A stretch of DNA of 64,000 nucleotides, from NCBI GenBank assembly GCA_022747635.1, contig JAKTNV010000014.1, positions 13,423,110 through 13,487,109 on the forward strand, read 5' to 3'. The stretch's first letter is position 1; every line of letters begins with the position of its first letter. A program made the translations under genes and the position numbers. This document shows, piece after piece, positions 43,151 through 57,600 of this stretch. The notes beneath the pieces are model-generated. The model was not told where the DNA came from. It was given only the letters and a program-made list of their open reading frames with translations, and did no database searches. The DNA is from Hetaerina americana (taxonomy: Eukaryota; Arthropoda; Insecta; Odonata; Calopterygidae).

Positions 43151-44439
43151 GTGAGTCTCTTAAATTTAATTTTCATTGAAACATTATCATTGACAAAAGT
43201 ACCATCATTTACAATGTGAGCATGTTCAATTTTAATTATGGTAAACATGACTTTTTAGAGCATAGAATTTTCTGGCATCTTAAACAACCACAATTGTGTC
43301 CTCTCAAATAGAGAACCATTGGAAATCAAAAGAAAGACTTCAAAATACAGCCCAAGCAAAGAACAATATCACATTTACGTTGTTCCTCTGACAGATGGGC
43401 TTGCATTTTCATTGGGGTACACACTAGAGCTTAGAAACCAAGTTAACCAAATAACCATTAAAATGTGGTAACTTGTAGAATCACTTAAATTTTGAATAAC
43501 TAGTGAGCAAATTAAAACTATTTTGACAGAACTGCTGCTAACTGTAAACCAATTGACAGTACCAATTCATTAGCCCATTAATTTCAATAGTAGCCCCAAT
43601 AAATTGGTAAATTTCATCTATGCTTTAAATGGGACTAAAATTGCACCTTATGAATTGAGGATTAGCCTTGATAAAATAAATAATTTGTTATTTAATGGTA
43701 GTTGCATTGCCCATCACAGATCAATGATGCATATGAGATCGTCAACTCTCATGAGACCAGTTTAGAACACAATGTGATAAACCAACATTTTTATAAGCTT
43801 TCATTAGTGTTTTTAGATTTTTCCTCGGGTATTGAAAAAAATAAAATGTGATTTTTAATCTCAAAGAGAATATAGTAGCCAGGAGATAACTGTAAACCTC
43901 TCGTTGTTGGGAACTAATTCAAATTAAATTCACCTCAATTAAATCATATTACTGGCTAGGCAGAAAGAGTGAAAATGTTCCTGCTATCATGGCTTTTGAG
44001 AAAAAGCATTTTTGTCTGAAAGAAATACGATTGAAGCAAAAAGGACTCCTTCCATATGGAATATTCTTGCTTTTCTTTTTTAAACTCATTTCTTGCAGTA
44101 AAAAGAATCATTATGATTCTGAGATATGCTAATGTTAATGAATATATTAATAAATGCACATAATAAGTTATACACTTATAACAACAAATTAATTAAAATA
44201 AGAATATTTCTTGAATGAGTAATAGTGGCAAATATAAATTAAAGAATTTTGACTAATTTTTTAAAGAAGCACACCTCCATCTACAATATTTAAACATACA
44301 CAGGTGAGTAACATTCAGCTCTTAGGAGCATTTTAACCTGACCAGGGTATCACCTTCTTGTTCTCAATCAATTAAATGCCATTATGTTCTCTTGTATAGA
44401 CACTGGGATAAAAAGTGTAACATTAAGTTAAATCAGAAT

Positions 44440-45040
44440 AAAATTAATGCAAAGGTCTTCACTTAATACAAGGAAGTCACAATATTCTCATAAGACCAGC
44501 AACTTCATTAAGTGCAATTCTTGCGGATTATATAGGAAGATCACTAGTAAAGGAGGAAGAAAGGGGGATATATGTATATAACGAGGAGAATAATACAGGG
44601 TTTCCAACACAAGAATGCTAGAACAGCTAACAGATTGTGGAATTGGCTTTGAAATCAGGAAGTGGTTAATTAAAAACTCATTTACGGTGTTCCCTTTTCT
44701 TTATCTCTGACACAAGGGTACACAAAACAGCAGAGAATGTAGTAATAGAAGCCACTGAAATTTGGTGTAGCCTAGGAATGATGAAAATAAAATGGATAAA
44801 TTAAAGAAAATGCACCTAATTTATTATTAAAGGCACATAAGAAAGGAGATCTACTCTGCAAATTCTGAGGGATGAGAGTATACTAATGGAGGTTATGCCA
44901 GAACTTAAGGGAGGGGAGAAGAAACATTTAGGTCATGGAGGTATATTAGGAATCAAGTGATGAAAGATATCAGTATAAGGAAGTAAAAAGGAACGACGAG
45001 ATTCACAGGGGAGTAGGAAAACCTGGAGAGTCCCCACAAA
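44440..45040 (+). pseudogene. Possible LINE RT C-terminal relic
   Basis: Very decayed. Fragments such as GIGFEIRKW, EVMPELKGGEKKHLGHGGI and KEVKRNDEIHR resemble the tail of RTE-like reverse transcriptases, as in the clearer relic at 8130-8740. Weak; it could be chance. Confidence 0.3.
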
Positions 45041-45048
45041 ACAATCCC

Positions 45049-45177
45049 AATTCAATTTTTCAACTGTATCAATATTTCAATTTGACCATTCATGATGAAT
45101 GGGCAAATTGAAATGTTGATACAGTTTAGTGGGAATTGAATTTGATTATCCAAAAATAATTTCTCTAGAGAAATTAT
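45049..45177. repeat. Hairpin with adjacent 22-bp palindrome
   Basis: Arms of about 45 bp (left ending CCATTCAT, right starting ATGAATGG) fold around a centre near 45093, with matches such as CTGTATCAA / TTGATACAG. A separate perfect 22-bp palindrome lies at 45156-45177 (ATAATTTCTCT and its complement). Probably a fold-back element; intergenic between NDUFB5 and the ankyrin gene. Confidence 0.6.
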
Positions 45178-48100
45178 GCTGTGCTCGAGGATGACTGATA
45201 TTTTAGTAGCTGTAGAAGTGAACCAAACACACTTTGGAGAAGTGTCACAGCCACTTGCTATTGTTTTCTTGAACGCTGCTATCCTCAATTTTTTATTTGA
45301 TCCATTTAAGTGCTGGAAAATATTAGAATTCACACCAGCAGATTCACAGGAGGTAAGGCTCCTATGTCACACATATAAAACTACTTATGTTCGTCAATAT
45401 ATTTCTTTAGATTCTACCCTTTTTTTGTAATGCACCAAACCCTTGGGAACCTGAAACACCCATCTTTATTACATTTGCACTGCTAAATATGCATTATAAT
45501 AAATGAAATTTTGTAGATGCATATTATAGCATCTTCTACAACAGTGTGTTGGTTTATTTTTGGTTGATTTATTAAGTAGTATTGCTAATAAATTTATATT
45601 TCATTGTTAAAATTTACTGGTTTAAAAAAAATGTGGCAATTAAGTAAGGTCTAATGGTGAAATAGAAAAATTCATTCGCAAATAAAATTATTTAAGAGTC
45701 AATACTGTAAATAATTATGCAGGTATTCTGATTAATTAACAAACTTAAGCCCTTAAAACCTGATATCAGAACTATCATATGGCTATGAGGAATTGAAATT
45801 GCATATTGGAACCACAGCAATGGTACCAGGGCTCACTTCTGAACTAATTCCCCTCATCTTTACATTTATCACTGCATAAAATGTAATGTTCACCATCTGA
45901 AATTAAGTTTTTAAAAGCTACTCTAGAAAATTGGCTGACCATCAGTTTATTTGTACAGTTATATGATTAATTTATTGGCACTGTCAATTGTGTAATCAAA
46001 ATAAAAATGGAACCAGTTATTCAGAACTAACCCCTGATGTAAGAGTTTCCATTTGTTTCAATGGTCATTTGGAAATCTGGTAAGAATCACAAGCTCCAGT
46101 ACACAAAATATTGCATTCACACACTTCAACAGTACCTATTTACAAACTGATATTTAATATCACAGGAATGGTATGAGAACATCAATCTTGTTCTGCAGAT
46201 GGACAACTTTTTAACTCTTTCAGAGAAAGCATACATTATAATTAGGAAACTAATTAAGGAAAGCATACTAATATACCACAAGATCATGTCCAGCATTAAA
46301 AAGTCCAATGAAAATTATTTATATTATCACTTGCTCCCTATTACATTCCTAAAATGGAAGGAAACTTGTACATTTCATAATAATGCAAAATATTTCTATT
46401 GTCATTGTCCTATTCCTGATATTTCTTGATTGCAGGGCTAACTTTAATAGCTTTCCTCAACTACTATGTATTAGCATTTGTAGTATAAAAATGCTGAAAT
46501 TTATTTCTGTAATAAAAAATATTTTTCCAATTAAATGATGATGGCGACCATCATCACTGGTAAATTAAGTATCTTCTAGTCACAGTCTATTCTATTACAA
46601 AATAACTCGCAAAATACACTTGTGTGTGTAAAAAAGAGAACTTTATGAGAAATTTGAGGTAAGCAAAGAGACTAGAAATAATTATAGTAAATAGCACTTG
46701 GCTTAATTTCACAGATATAATGGTAACTCCAAAGATAACTTTATTGGCTGTCTTGCAGAAATATTTAGTTAGCACCAAGTAGTAATAGCCACCACAGTAG
46801 TGGACATGAATTAGGAAATGTAAGAAATTCTCATTAATGTGAAATTTGTCTAATTTTTTTAACAATTGCATAATTTTCTTGACTCATAACTGCAATGAAC
46901 AAATATTCTTGTCCTCAAAGTGGAATATGACCATTTATCTAAAATAATTCCACAGTAGCTTAAAATTCAAGTTGAAACCTTTCTTTGAGTTTTAATTAAC
47001 CCATACAACTCCTTTAACTGAAAATTTAATCATGGCAAAACACTCGTTACATAAGGGTGGTAAATGGACTTTGATGATGATAGGCTTATATTATAAGGTA
47101 TATTTCAATTTTGCAATTGAAGCTGTTTGTTTTTAAATTATTCCATAATTAATATTTAATATTAAAAGAATATATATTCAAAAAAGAGAATTTTTGGATT
47201 TTGATCTAACCAATACTCATCTCTCGAAGTACTCAACTAACACTACATAAATAGAAAATAAATATAACTCCTTGCATTATTTGCTTTTTTGAAGGGTTTA
47301 ACATATCTGAAAGTCAATGCATAAACAAGAGATCAATTATTTATGAAAAAAATTTAAGATAATTAAATTGAAGAACAAATTAATTCTACATACCTCGCTC
47401 AATGTATAATGACCATAACAATTATTTTTTGGTGCAGTATTTGGTCACTACTCATTAAGTGATATTAAAAATGCATAACCAGCTGCAAAAATGGAATGAA
47501 TATAAACTGGTTAAAATGAATATATGATTTCAAAACCTCATTGCTTGTGATTGTGGATTAAAAGTTTGAGTCCCTAAATATTATTCTGGGTATCTCATTT
47601 TATAACTAACAACTTGCTCAAAATCTGTCAATTAGGTTTGATTAATTTTTAATAACAAGTTGCCACAACAATCATTTCATGAAAAAATTAAACAAGGAAA
47701 ACTGTACCACACTTGATTGGGAAACCATTTCAAAAACTCCTGAAAAAATATTTAATAGGCACCTGAAAATTACAGGGAAAATATCCCATACCTTAAGTAC
47801 AATATCTCACTGTCAAAACAGTATGCTTAGAACATACCATACTGAAGCAAGTTATGACAAAAGGCAAAAGTGTCAATTCTGCTAGGAAAGAACCACAGCC
47901 ATAAACTTGCAGATGACAAACATAAAAAGTTCAAGTTTTCTCTGACCTTTCCCATTTACAATTCCTCATTGTGGGCAATTAAACATTCAATAGTTATTTA
48001 CAAGAATATGTACACATTTGGATGGTTGGAAACTGATTAAACAAAAATAGATGAACCCTTCATACTAATTTACACTGAGTTTATATGAGTGGATAGTTCT

Positions 48101-48617
48101 AATGACTTCCTCACAAACTAAGAATACACTTACGAATTCTTAGCCCCCAGTAAATAGTTTCACAATTGTCTGGTATAAGACAACAGTGGGTCCATTATGT
48201 ATTACAATTTCTGTAGAACTTGAATGTGAAATTATAGTGTACACAAGAATCCTTTAACTCAACACCAATGTCTGAAATGAAGCTGTGAATACTGAATGCA
48301 ATTTAAAACTAGTTTTCTTCACTGTGTTTTGAAGAACAGCTTTCAAATTTAAATGGAATGCATGGATAGCATGGAATGTCCTACTCCTTCTGGGGAATGA
48401 AGTATTGGAATTGTATCATGATAAAATGTCAAATTAAAGATGAGTAAATATCGTGTAGCTTTCTTCTTTTGGAATGTGATCACCTGGTGTCCAATTCAAT
48501 TATTTTCCAAGATCCTGGACTTAATTTCTCATGCAGTCCATAAATTGAAATATCTAGTAAGGCAATACTTATTAAGATAGCACTCTGAAAGCATTACTTT
48601 CCTACAGTCTTCATCTC

Positions 48618-51600
48618 TCAATAGAAATCTGAATCTGAGCTATGCCTGGATAGGTTGGATGAATTCCCTGTGCCATTTTTACCCTGAATGACATCTTCAT
48701 CCTCTCCTGGTGAACAGGGACTACACAAACATTCATCACCACTGTAAACGTTCGTATTACAGCTTTCGTAGCCACTTTGATGGTCTCCAATGCTTTCCAA
48801 TCCAGCAGCAGCTAAATTACCCTTTGCTCCCAGATGATGCTGAAGATGTACCAGTTGACGGAGAAAGGAAGCATGACTTTTCAAATCTAAAAAGAAAATT
48901 TTAAAATTGGTAAATGCTCACATTAAAGCCAACAGTCAAACTTTCTACCATCCTACTCAAGTATACTCGATTTGAGCCATCTGGAATTTTTTTCTTGACA
49001 AGATCATTGGCTGCAAATTCTTCAGATACCAAATCCAAAGGAGAACTATCCACATTTATAATAATATATTCCTCCATCTTTAATTTATTTAAAGATTGGA
49101 TGGGGACAACATAAACCCTCAAATGTATTTGATACATGTTATTAGTGAAATTAATGGACTTGGACGTAATTGTTGTACCTTACAAAATGTATTTTCTTCT
49201 TCTGTGACCAACACTCAGGTCCTAGAGCAAAATTTCAAAATATGTAATTGATGTGTATGAACTATAAAATCTTTCTCAAATAAAAGCACAGAAATAATCA
49301 AATGCTTCTTTCAAATTAACAAAAATTCTACTGCTACCCTTCCTGTTCCACATGTTGCAATAAAACACACTAGCCAGACCAAAACACAAACCCCTCATTA
49401 GGCTCAAGGATTTTTAGCTCACTGGCAAAATAACTAGAGAGGGTAAATGTCATATTGCCTAACACCTAATTGATACCAATGACTGGACTCCATATCTCTC
49501 AGAGACATTTTTTAAAAAGGCTACCATAGCACCTCTTAGACTCTTATGAATTTAGCTTTATCTTATGCGCTGCATTTCGGAACGACAAATCTCAGTGTGT
49601 GACTGATTTTTCTTTCATTTTATCTCAGGTATTGTAATCCCTTGAGTGAGCATAAATTTTCGCGATTACAATGAAGAAAGTAAGATATGAATGAAAAAGT
49701 CATACATGCACAATATGAGTTGAACTTGGGATTTTCAGGTGAATACACATTACACAATCAAGGAGGATTATATCAATTGAAAAATTGGTAAATACACACT
49801 CATTCCAATGTCTTTGCTATAAGACTATCAAGAATGAAACTGCTGATGAATTTTTAGTTTCCAAATCTACACACATGCTCATCACCTGAGCCTGAGTTAA
49901 GAGAGAGTTAAGTGACATGAGAGGATTAACAGAAGTACAGGAAAAAATCTGACATGGTAAACAGTATACAGTGTCCATCCTATTGGTCGCATGATTTTAA
50001 GCTTTACCTTCCAGCTCTTCCACATTCTCCGAAGGCCAAAAGCTTCAAATTCCACTTCCAAAAGTCTAGTTTTAATTAATTTGAAGAGTATCCAACCCTC
50101 TTGTTTTATGAAACAAACGTAGCCTGGATTTGCAATCGTTACATTCCATTATCCCATTTCTTCAAATCGCTTGGAGTGGAGATTCCGCTCAGATCATATT
50201 TTGACCTGAGTTCACCACTTAATGCCATTAGGTGAGATGGCCATAAGAATGCTTGACATTGAGAGCTGTTGAGGCATGCAACACAAAAAGCTGGGAAACC
50301 TCTCAGTTGTGGTTGACGGCATCAAACACAACTCATGGTGATATCAAATTCTGCAGGAAAAATATGGGGACTGCCTCTTCTGCAAAGCTTCCATTTGGGA
50401 AAAAATGCAAATTCAGCAGCCCAGAAAGAAAAGAAAGCTATCACATAGGATAATTTCACAAAATTGATAAAATAGGGACATTTCGTGACTAACCTGAAAA
50501 AATGAACAAAGAGCAATGAAAGAGATAAAGTTTTTTTCCACTCATTTGGCCGACAGATTTTCTTTTTTTAACATACCCGGTCTCTCAAGGATCTATACTT
50601 GACCCTTCATTGGTAAGTAGTAGTTTTTAGAGGAGAAGACCAGCAGCTGAGGCCATTTATGCCATTAGGGTTAGATAAGAAAGGATTTAGGGTGGAGAGT
50701 CGGCATTAACACACTCTTAACGGCACCAAGGGGTCTGCAGCTTAACACTCCATCCAATGAACAGCGTGCTCACTCAAAGTGCTCTCCACAAAGCACCTCA
50801 AGTAGGGACACCACTGAAAAATATCTGTCGCCTCTAGGATTTGCACCCAGGCCCTGTCTGGGTAGGAAGCCAGCACATTAGCTACTGCATCATCCTGATC
50901 TACCTTTCATCGCTGAAGTTCATTGAAACTTCAGTAACAAACTCAGTGCAGGTCAGAGAACTCCAACCTATTTTTGCTGAAATTGTATCACAACATTTTT
51001 ATTCAATGATTTGTTCCCTCTAGAGGTGAGGCCTACCAATGATTTGAATGTTGGAGAGTTCCTCAGTTTCCATAATATACAGATAGGGGATTAATATAAA
51101 TGATTTCTCGAAATAATACATGAAAAGAATAAATAGTCTAGCTTTTCAGGTAATTTGATATAAAGTTTTGCGGAACACATATGGGAAAAATAAAACAGTA
51201 TACATGTATAGTAGGAAACAATCTCTGTGGAATTACTCTGGACTTATCAATAAATACACTGGATAACCAATAAAAGAGAAGCTCAATTTGAAAGCTATGG
51301 ATTCTCTTTCTATATTCGATAAGCTATGGATAGCACTAAGGACACGTTTGTCCATAGCAATTTCAACTGCCAATCCTGAGAGAAAAACCAGGGGTTTCAA
51401 AAAACTCAGAAACAAGGGAAAATGCCTGTTTTCATTATAATTTCTCTTGATTCAAGATAACATTCATCAAACTTTCAATAATTTGTATTCAAATGTCCCT
51501 GTTCTCTTAGACTTTTACACTCTTTCTGTCATTTTTAAAGTGTGGAGAAGGTCCAAATCAAACCTGAATAACATACTTTCAAGACTTTTATGCAATTTCA

Positions 51601-54600
51601 CCCATTTATTTGTTTTCAAAATTTGTTTTTACGTATGCATGTGAAATTTCATGACCAAAATTAATAACCAGAGCACTGTGATGCAGATTTTGAGAACATA
51701 TCATAATCTTTTGAAGGAATTTTTAAATTTATGCTATCAATTTTCCTAAAATTCATTTGCTCCCACCCAGTTCCTAAACATAGAACTATTAATGAGATCT
51801 AGTTTGATAAATGTTACAACATATCCATCATTCTGAAAAGATGAATGAAATCCGTCATTCAGAAAAGATGACACTTTCCTCAGTCGTCACATCAATTTAA
51901 TTGAAAACAATAAAACAGGCATTCATATGGCTATTTATATCCTTTTGCCTCTTTTACTTTTCCTAAACTTAAGTTTATAAACAATTATTTTAATATCTAT
52001 AATGTTAACATAATAACTTGCTGCTACAGACATAAAAAATATAAAGTTATCAATAAAAACTTCAAAATACCTGATTCAAAGTTTTCCACCTCATTTTCTG
52101 ATAAGGGATGATGACATTCTGTCCCAAAAAACGTTCCAACAGAGGAAAGAATTAAAGCCAAACAGTGGGAGACTCGGCTGTTAGGAGTACAAGCCAAGGC
52201 AGGAGTGAGACCATAATTGTCGGTAACTAAAATGGATGATCCACGTTCAAGTAGGCGACGTGTCACATCAACTAGGCCATTTTGTGCGCTTAAATGCAGA
52301 GGCCTGGGAAGAAAGGAAAAAAGCTCATTGTAGTAACCACATACCAGAGGAAATGTTTTAACAGTCAACTTTTACAGTCAGAGCTAGGGCTACTCTATCT
52401 GCATTGCTACAGTCACATTTGGAGCTCTTATATTAAACAAAAGTTATAGGACTCTAGCTGCATCCTATGATTTGTTGAACCTTTACAGATTGATGAGAGA
52501 CATGGAAGCCCACTGGAAGATGCAAAGGCTAAATTTAATTGATGCCTCAGACTACTCCAAACAGTATGTTGCTGTGTAACTGAACTAGCCCTCCTCTCTC
52601 AAATGTGCAGCATTCACACATTCAGGATAGGGTAGGATTTAGTATGTGATGATAGTTTCAAACAATTACAATCAAATGGTGCATATTATAATGAAGGTCC
52701 ATCATTAATTTTTACAAGAGAATAAAAGAACAATCAAAACCATCTAGCAGCACCTGCCAATACTTTCTGCACTTACATTGAAACCTTCCAGCCAAATTAC
52801 TCCCTCATAAATTCTTAAGTTTAGTTCATAAAAACTCTTCCTTCCACCTAAACTTTAAAATACCTTCCACCCCTAATGGAATGTTGTCCACCCCCATCAC
52901 CTTATTTGATTTAATTTCCCTCACCATCGAAGCCTGGTCCTGAGCTATCCTCAACCTTGCCATTTCTCTTTCTATGTCTCACTGTGCTGGCATTATCTCT
53001 TTACCATACAGTTCTTCATTATATTCCTTCCATATCTCTTGGATCTTCTCTTGTTCAACTAATATATTTTCCAGACTTATCTTTGATTGTTATCACAGAT
53101 TTTTTCTGCATACTTTCTAACAGCACTTTCTTGAAGAGCTGAGTTATATCCTGATAACTGTAAAGAAAGTGTCTGGTGCTCATTAAAAATACCCAGTGTG
53201 AAAATAATATATGTCTGTGTGTATTATAGACCACCCCATGCTGGCATTAACTCAATACTGGATCTAGAAAGGCAGATAAAAAGCTTTACATCCCACAACA
53301 ATGAGCACAGACTAATAATTGGTGGCGATTTCAATGTTCCCACAGTAGATGGGATTCGTAGAGTTTTATAAATGGAGGTAAAGACAAGGATTTATGTGAG
53401 TCCCTCTTATTGACATTCACCTCAAATTCCCTACACTATCAACTAGTCACTTCACTAACAAGGGGAAAGAACATTCTTGATTTATTAGCTACTAATATAC
53501 CCGAAAGGGTCTTAAATGTAGGAGTTATTGATGAATTCAGTGATCAAAAGGCTGTAAACGCTAAATTTTCCCTAAAGCTTAGATAAAGTTAACAAACCTA
53601 AGAGAAAAATTTATTTATTCAATAAAGCTGACCATGATGCCTTAAAATGTGAGTTAAACTGTTCCTTTCTTAGATTTGACAAATTAAGGAAAACCAGGAG
53701 TGCCGAGGATACCTGGAATAATTTCCTTGCGATAACATGTTCAGCAATACAGAGATTCATAGCTAGTAAATATATAAGAGAGAATAAGGAACCCCGTTGG
53801 TACAACTCTGAAGTTTGAAAATCACTAAGATGGCAAAGGGCATGCCATGCCAGAATGAAAAACGCGGTTAAAGATTTCTCCCCTGATAAAATCAACGAAA
53901 CCATACAGAATTACAAAGCATCTCGGTCCACTGCCAAGAAGGCCTTCCGAAAGGTGCTAGCGGAATTCAAAAGGAAAGAATTAGGTGAATATTTAAACGA
54001 TAACCCAAAGATGTTTCGGTCCTACGTCAGGGAAGTGCAGGGAAAGAAGTCCACTGTAAACTCATTGAACAAAGAAAAGGGGGATAAAGTAACAAGTAGT
54101 TTAGATAAAGCCAACATATTAAACTCATTCTTCCACAGTGTTTTCAACAAATGCTCCCAGAATATACCAGAGAACCTTTCGAAAACATTTCTGCAGCCAG
54201 TGCATGCAATCGACTTTTCCACCCGCGGAATAGAGTTCTCCTTAAAAACATTGACCCAACAAATCTACGGGACCTGATGAGATACCAGCTTGCATGTATT
54301 AAGAACTGTCTGAAATTACCCCTTATCATAATATAATATTTAAGAAATCATTAGCAGAAGAAAGCATGCCAAGCGGCTGGAAGATAGCTTCTGTGACACC
54401 CATATTTAAAAATGGAGACTGGGAGGACCCCAGTAATTATAGGCCAATATCGCTCACCTCCATCTCTGTAAGATTCTTGAGCACATCATTGTTAGTTCCA
54501 TAATGAGGTACCTCGATAGCCAAGATTTATTGATTAATAACCGACACGGGTTCCGTAAAGGTAGATCCTGCGAAACTCAACTCGCACTCTTTGTTCATGA

Positions 54601-57600
54601 TATAATGCATTCCGGTGAAAGTAATATTCCAGTTGATGCGATATTTCTAGATTTTAAAAAGATTTTGATTAAGTCCCTCATTGCAAGTTACTCGCTAAGT
54701 TGGAAACTTATGGAATACACGGGAGTGTTATATGCTGGATTAAACAATTTTTAAAAAATCGCATTCAAACAGTCGTTCTGGATGGCGTATCATCTGATAC
54801 TGTTAAGGTCACGTTGGGTGTACCACAGGGAAGTGTCAAAGGCCCCCCTCTTGTTTCTTATTTACATAAATGACCTCAGTACCGTTGGTTAATAGCAGGC
54901 TCTATCTTTTTGCTGACGATGCGGTGATTTATGGGGACATTCGAAGTCGCGAAGACAGAGTCACGTTAGCTGATGACCTAAATGCAATTCAGACTTGGTG
55001 CGACACATGGCAATTGGAATTAAATTTGAAAAAATGCGTAGTAATACATTTTTGGGAAAAGAGTAACACCCCCCCCCCCCATTTAGTTACAAAGTGAAAC
55101 AAACAGAAATCGCGAGGGTAGATTCCTTTAAGTACTTGGGTGTAACAATTACTCACGATCTGTCCTGGGGAAAGCACATACGGGAAATATGCGGTCGCGC
55201 TAATAAAAAATTGGGATTTGTAAAAAGAGTGCTGGGTAAATGTGACGAAAAAGTGAAGGAACGATGTTTTCTTGCCCTAGTCAGGCCCCACCTAGAGTAT
55301 GCTGCCAGTATATGGGATCCATAAGAGATAAATTTGATTTTGGAATTGGATCGAGTTCAGCGGAAGGGGGCTAGATTTGTCAAAAATTGTTATGACCAAC
55401 GCAGTAGCATAACTACTTTGCTAGAAAATTTAGGCTGGGATTCCCTTACACAGCGGCGTTTACAATATAGATTAAACTTATTAAAAACATTTAAAAATGG
55501 GTCCTTTTTCGATCAAGAACATTATACGAACCCCAACGTATTACGGGCGGAGGGATCACGAATATAAGATTAGAGAGATTGGCTGCAAGACTGACAGGTT
55601 TAAATGGTCATTTTTTACAAGATAAATAAGAGACCAGAATGCTTGTAATCAAAATCCCCCAGGAGTCAGCTCGACATAATAAGTATTAACCTACAAGGTA
55701 GCGACTGCACATGGTTATACTAGTATATTTATATTTTTTTGTAGGTTCCCCCACCTTTCCCCATCCATTTGAAAAACCCGAACCCCCTCATCCCTTAACC
55801 TTTCCTCCTGGTGCTGCACCCCCTGCCACACCTTTTTGGTAGCTCGCAGGGTATTGATGTAGATGTAGATATAGTGAGCCAATTAGACCCTTTCTCTTAA
55901 TACTTGACATATCCTCAAACGGTGTCTTCTTCCACACTTGTTTTGCCCAATCAGTTTCCCATGACAGTTTATTATTTATAATTTCTTCTACCAAACTCAG
56001 GGTTCATATTCTTCCTTTTCCTTCTCTCATCTATTTTTCTAATCATCTCATCTGTAATTCATGGTTTTCTAGTCTTTTTCCTATTTAATCTTCCTATAAT
56101 TTCATTTGTGGTTTTTTATAACCCTTTTTTGATACATTCCATTCTTCTATTGCACTTATTTTCCTTTCCTCTGTCATTATATTATCTATAGCCTCCTGAT
56201 ACTTCTTGTTAATCATTCCAGTTTAATATAGTCTGATAACTCTCCCAATCCCCAGGCATTTCCCACTTACATCCTATACACCTACCCTGTTGTTTAAGGC
56301 AATTATTTGTCCATGGTCATTTCTTGCTCCTAATCCATAGACCTCTACCTCACAACCATTTCTTTCTTCCCCTACTGTTGCATTTTAATCTATCTTGCTA
56401 TCAGATGTTTCTTTCCAAGAACACCATAAATTATTTGTTCTTACTGATCATACACCCTGTTGACTTCTTCCTCCCAAATTTTCCTAAATTTTTTATTGCC
56501 ATGTAGCATGTAGGCAAGTGAACAATGACCAAGTTTGTTGGCTGAGCTTTTACTTCTACTAATAATATGCTTCCTCTATGTTTATTATGCTTCTTCATAC
56601 ATTTTAAATTCATATGATTGCCACCCCTCACCGGCTATCTTCGTCTCTGCTGTGTATTAGTCCAAACCTATCACTCCATTAATCCCTGCTATCTTTCTAT
56701 CTCACTGCATACTACCATAAAAATATCTGAATTTCCTCTCCCTATCTCTCATTTTACACTCTCTAATTTCCCTCTCCTCATCACCCTCCTACCATTCTAA
56801 CACCCAATTCGAATTTCAGTTCAGTCCTCTTCTGTGCAGCTGTTGTTGATTTCACTTTGCAAGGATTTTGTGAGATCATGATTGAGGAAGCCTTGCCTCT
56901 CCCATTGCTGAGCATGACAAACGGCTGATTAGGCCAAGCCTTGTAGTTGCCAGGACTTACACTTAGATCCATGTAAATTATAACTGCATGTGATATTTTA
57001 CCAAGGTAATTTCACATTACCTTCTTTAATAGGGTTTTTAACTTAACACCATCACTCAATGGCCACCCCATTTGGGACTGACATCTTTGAAGCTGCCTCA
57101 CAGAGATGCAGACGCTGCACGGACTACCTCTTGTCTGACTCCTACCTTCCGATCCTTCAAGCATGGGTGACTCTAACAGGAGCAAATATCATTGCTACCA
57201 CCAACACAGCTGTAGGGGTCATGAGACTAAACCATCCCTTCTGCCATGTCAAGGTTGTAGTCCATGGGGATGGCAATTATATTTATATTTTTAAATGAGC
57301 AATTTAAATGATAAAACACACGGCAAATCAGTGCTAACTAAAATGATCAAATGATTATTCTATGTAAAAACTCTTGAGATTTTCACCTTCAAAAGTAATA
57401 TCACTTTTGTAAGAACTCTGTGTACTTTCATTAATGCTTGTTTTTATGCCCTTATGTTTAATCATCTTATGACCATCAATACGAAATAAAACAAGAATAC
57501 AACACAAGTTAACTCTAATTTAATCATGCTTCACTAGACATATTATTTTGATTTATATACTTACGTTTGCCCCCTGCAGTTTTGTATGTTAACTATATGG

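Larger units (their letters stand above)
43151..48617. other. Intergenic between converging NDUFB5 and the ankyrin gene
   Basis: The genes converge, so both 3' UTRs lie at the edges. Apart from the hairpin at 45049-45177 and the weak LINE relic, I see only AT-rich DNA. Confidence 0.55.

Noticed and set aside
57059..57298. 79-codon frame in an intron of the ankyrin gene
   Set aside because: No family match, no splice signals in phase with neighbours; likely repeat DNA.
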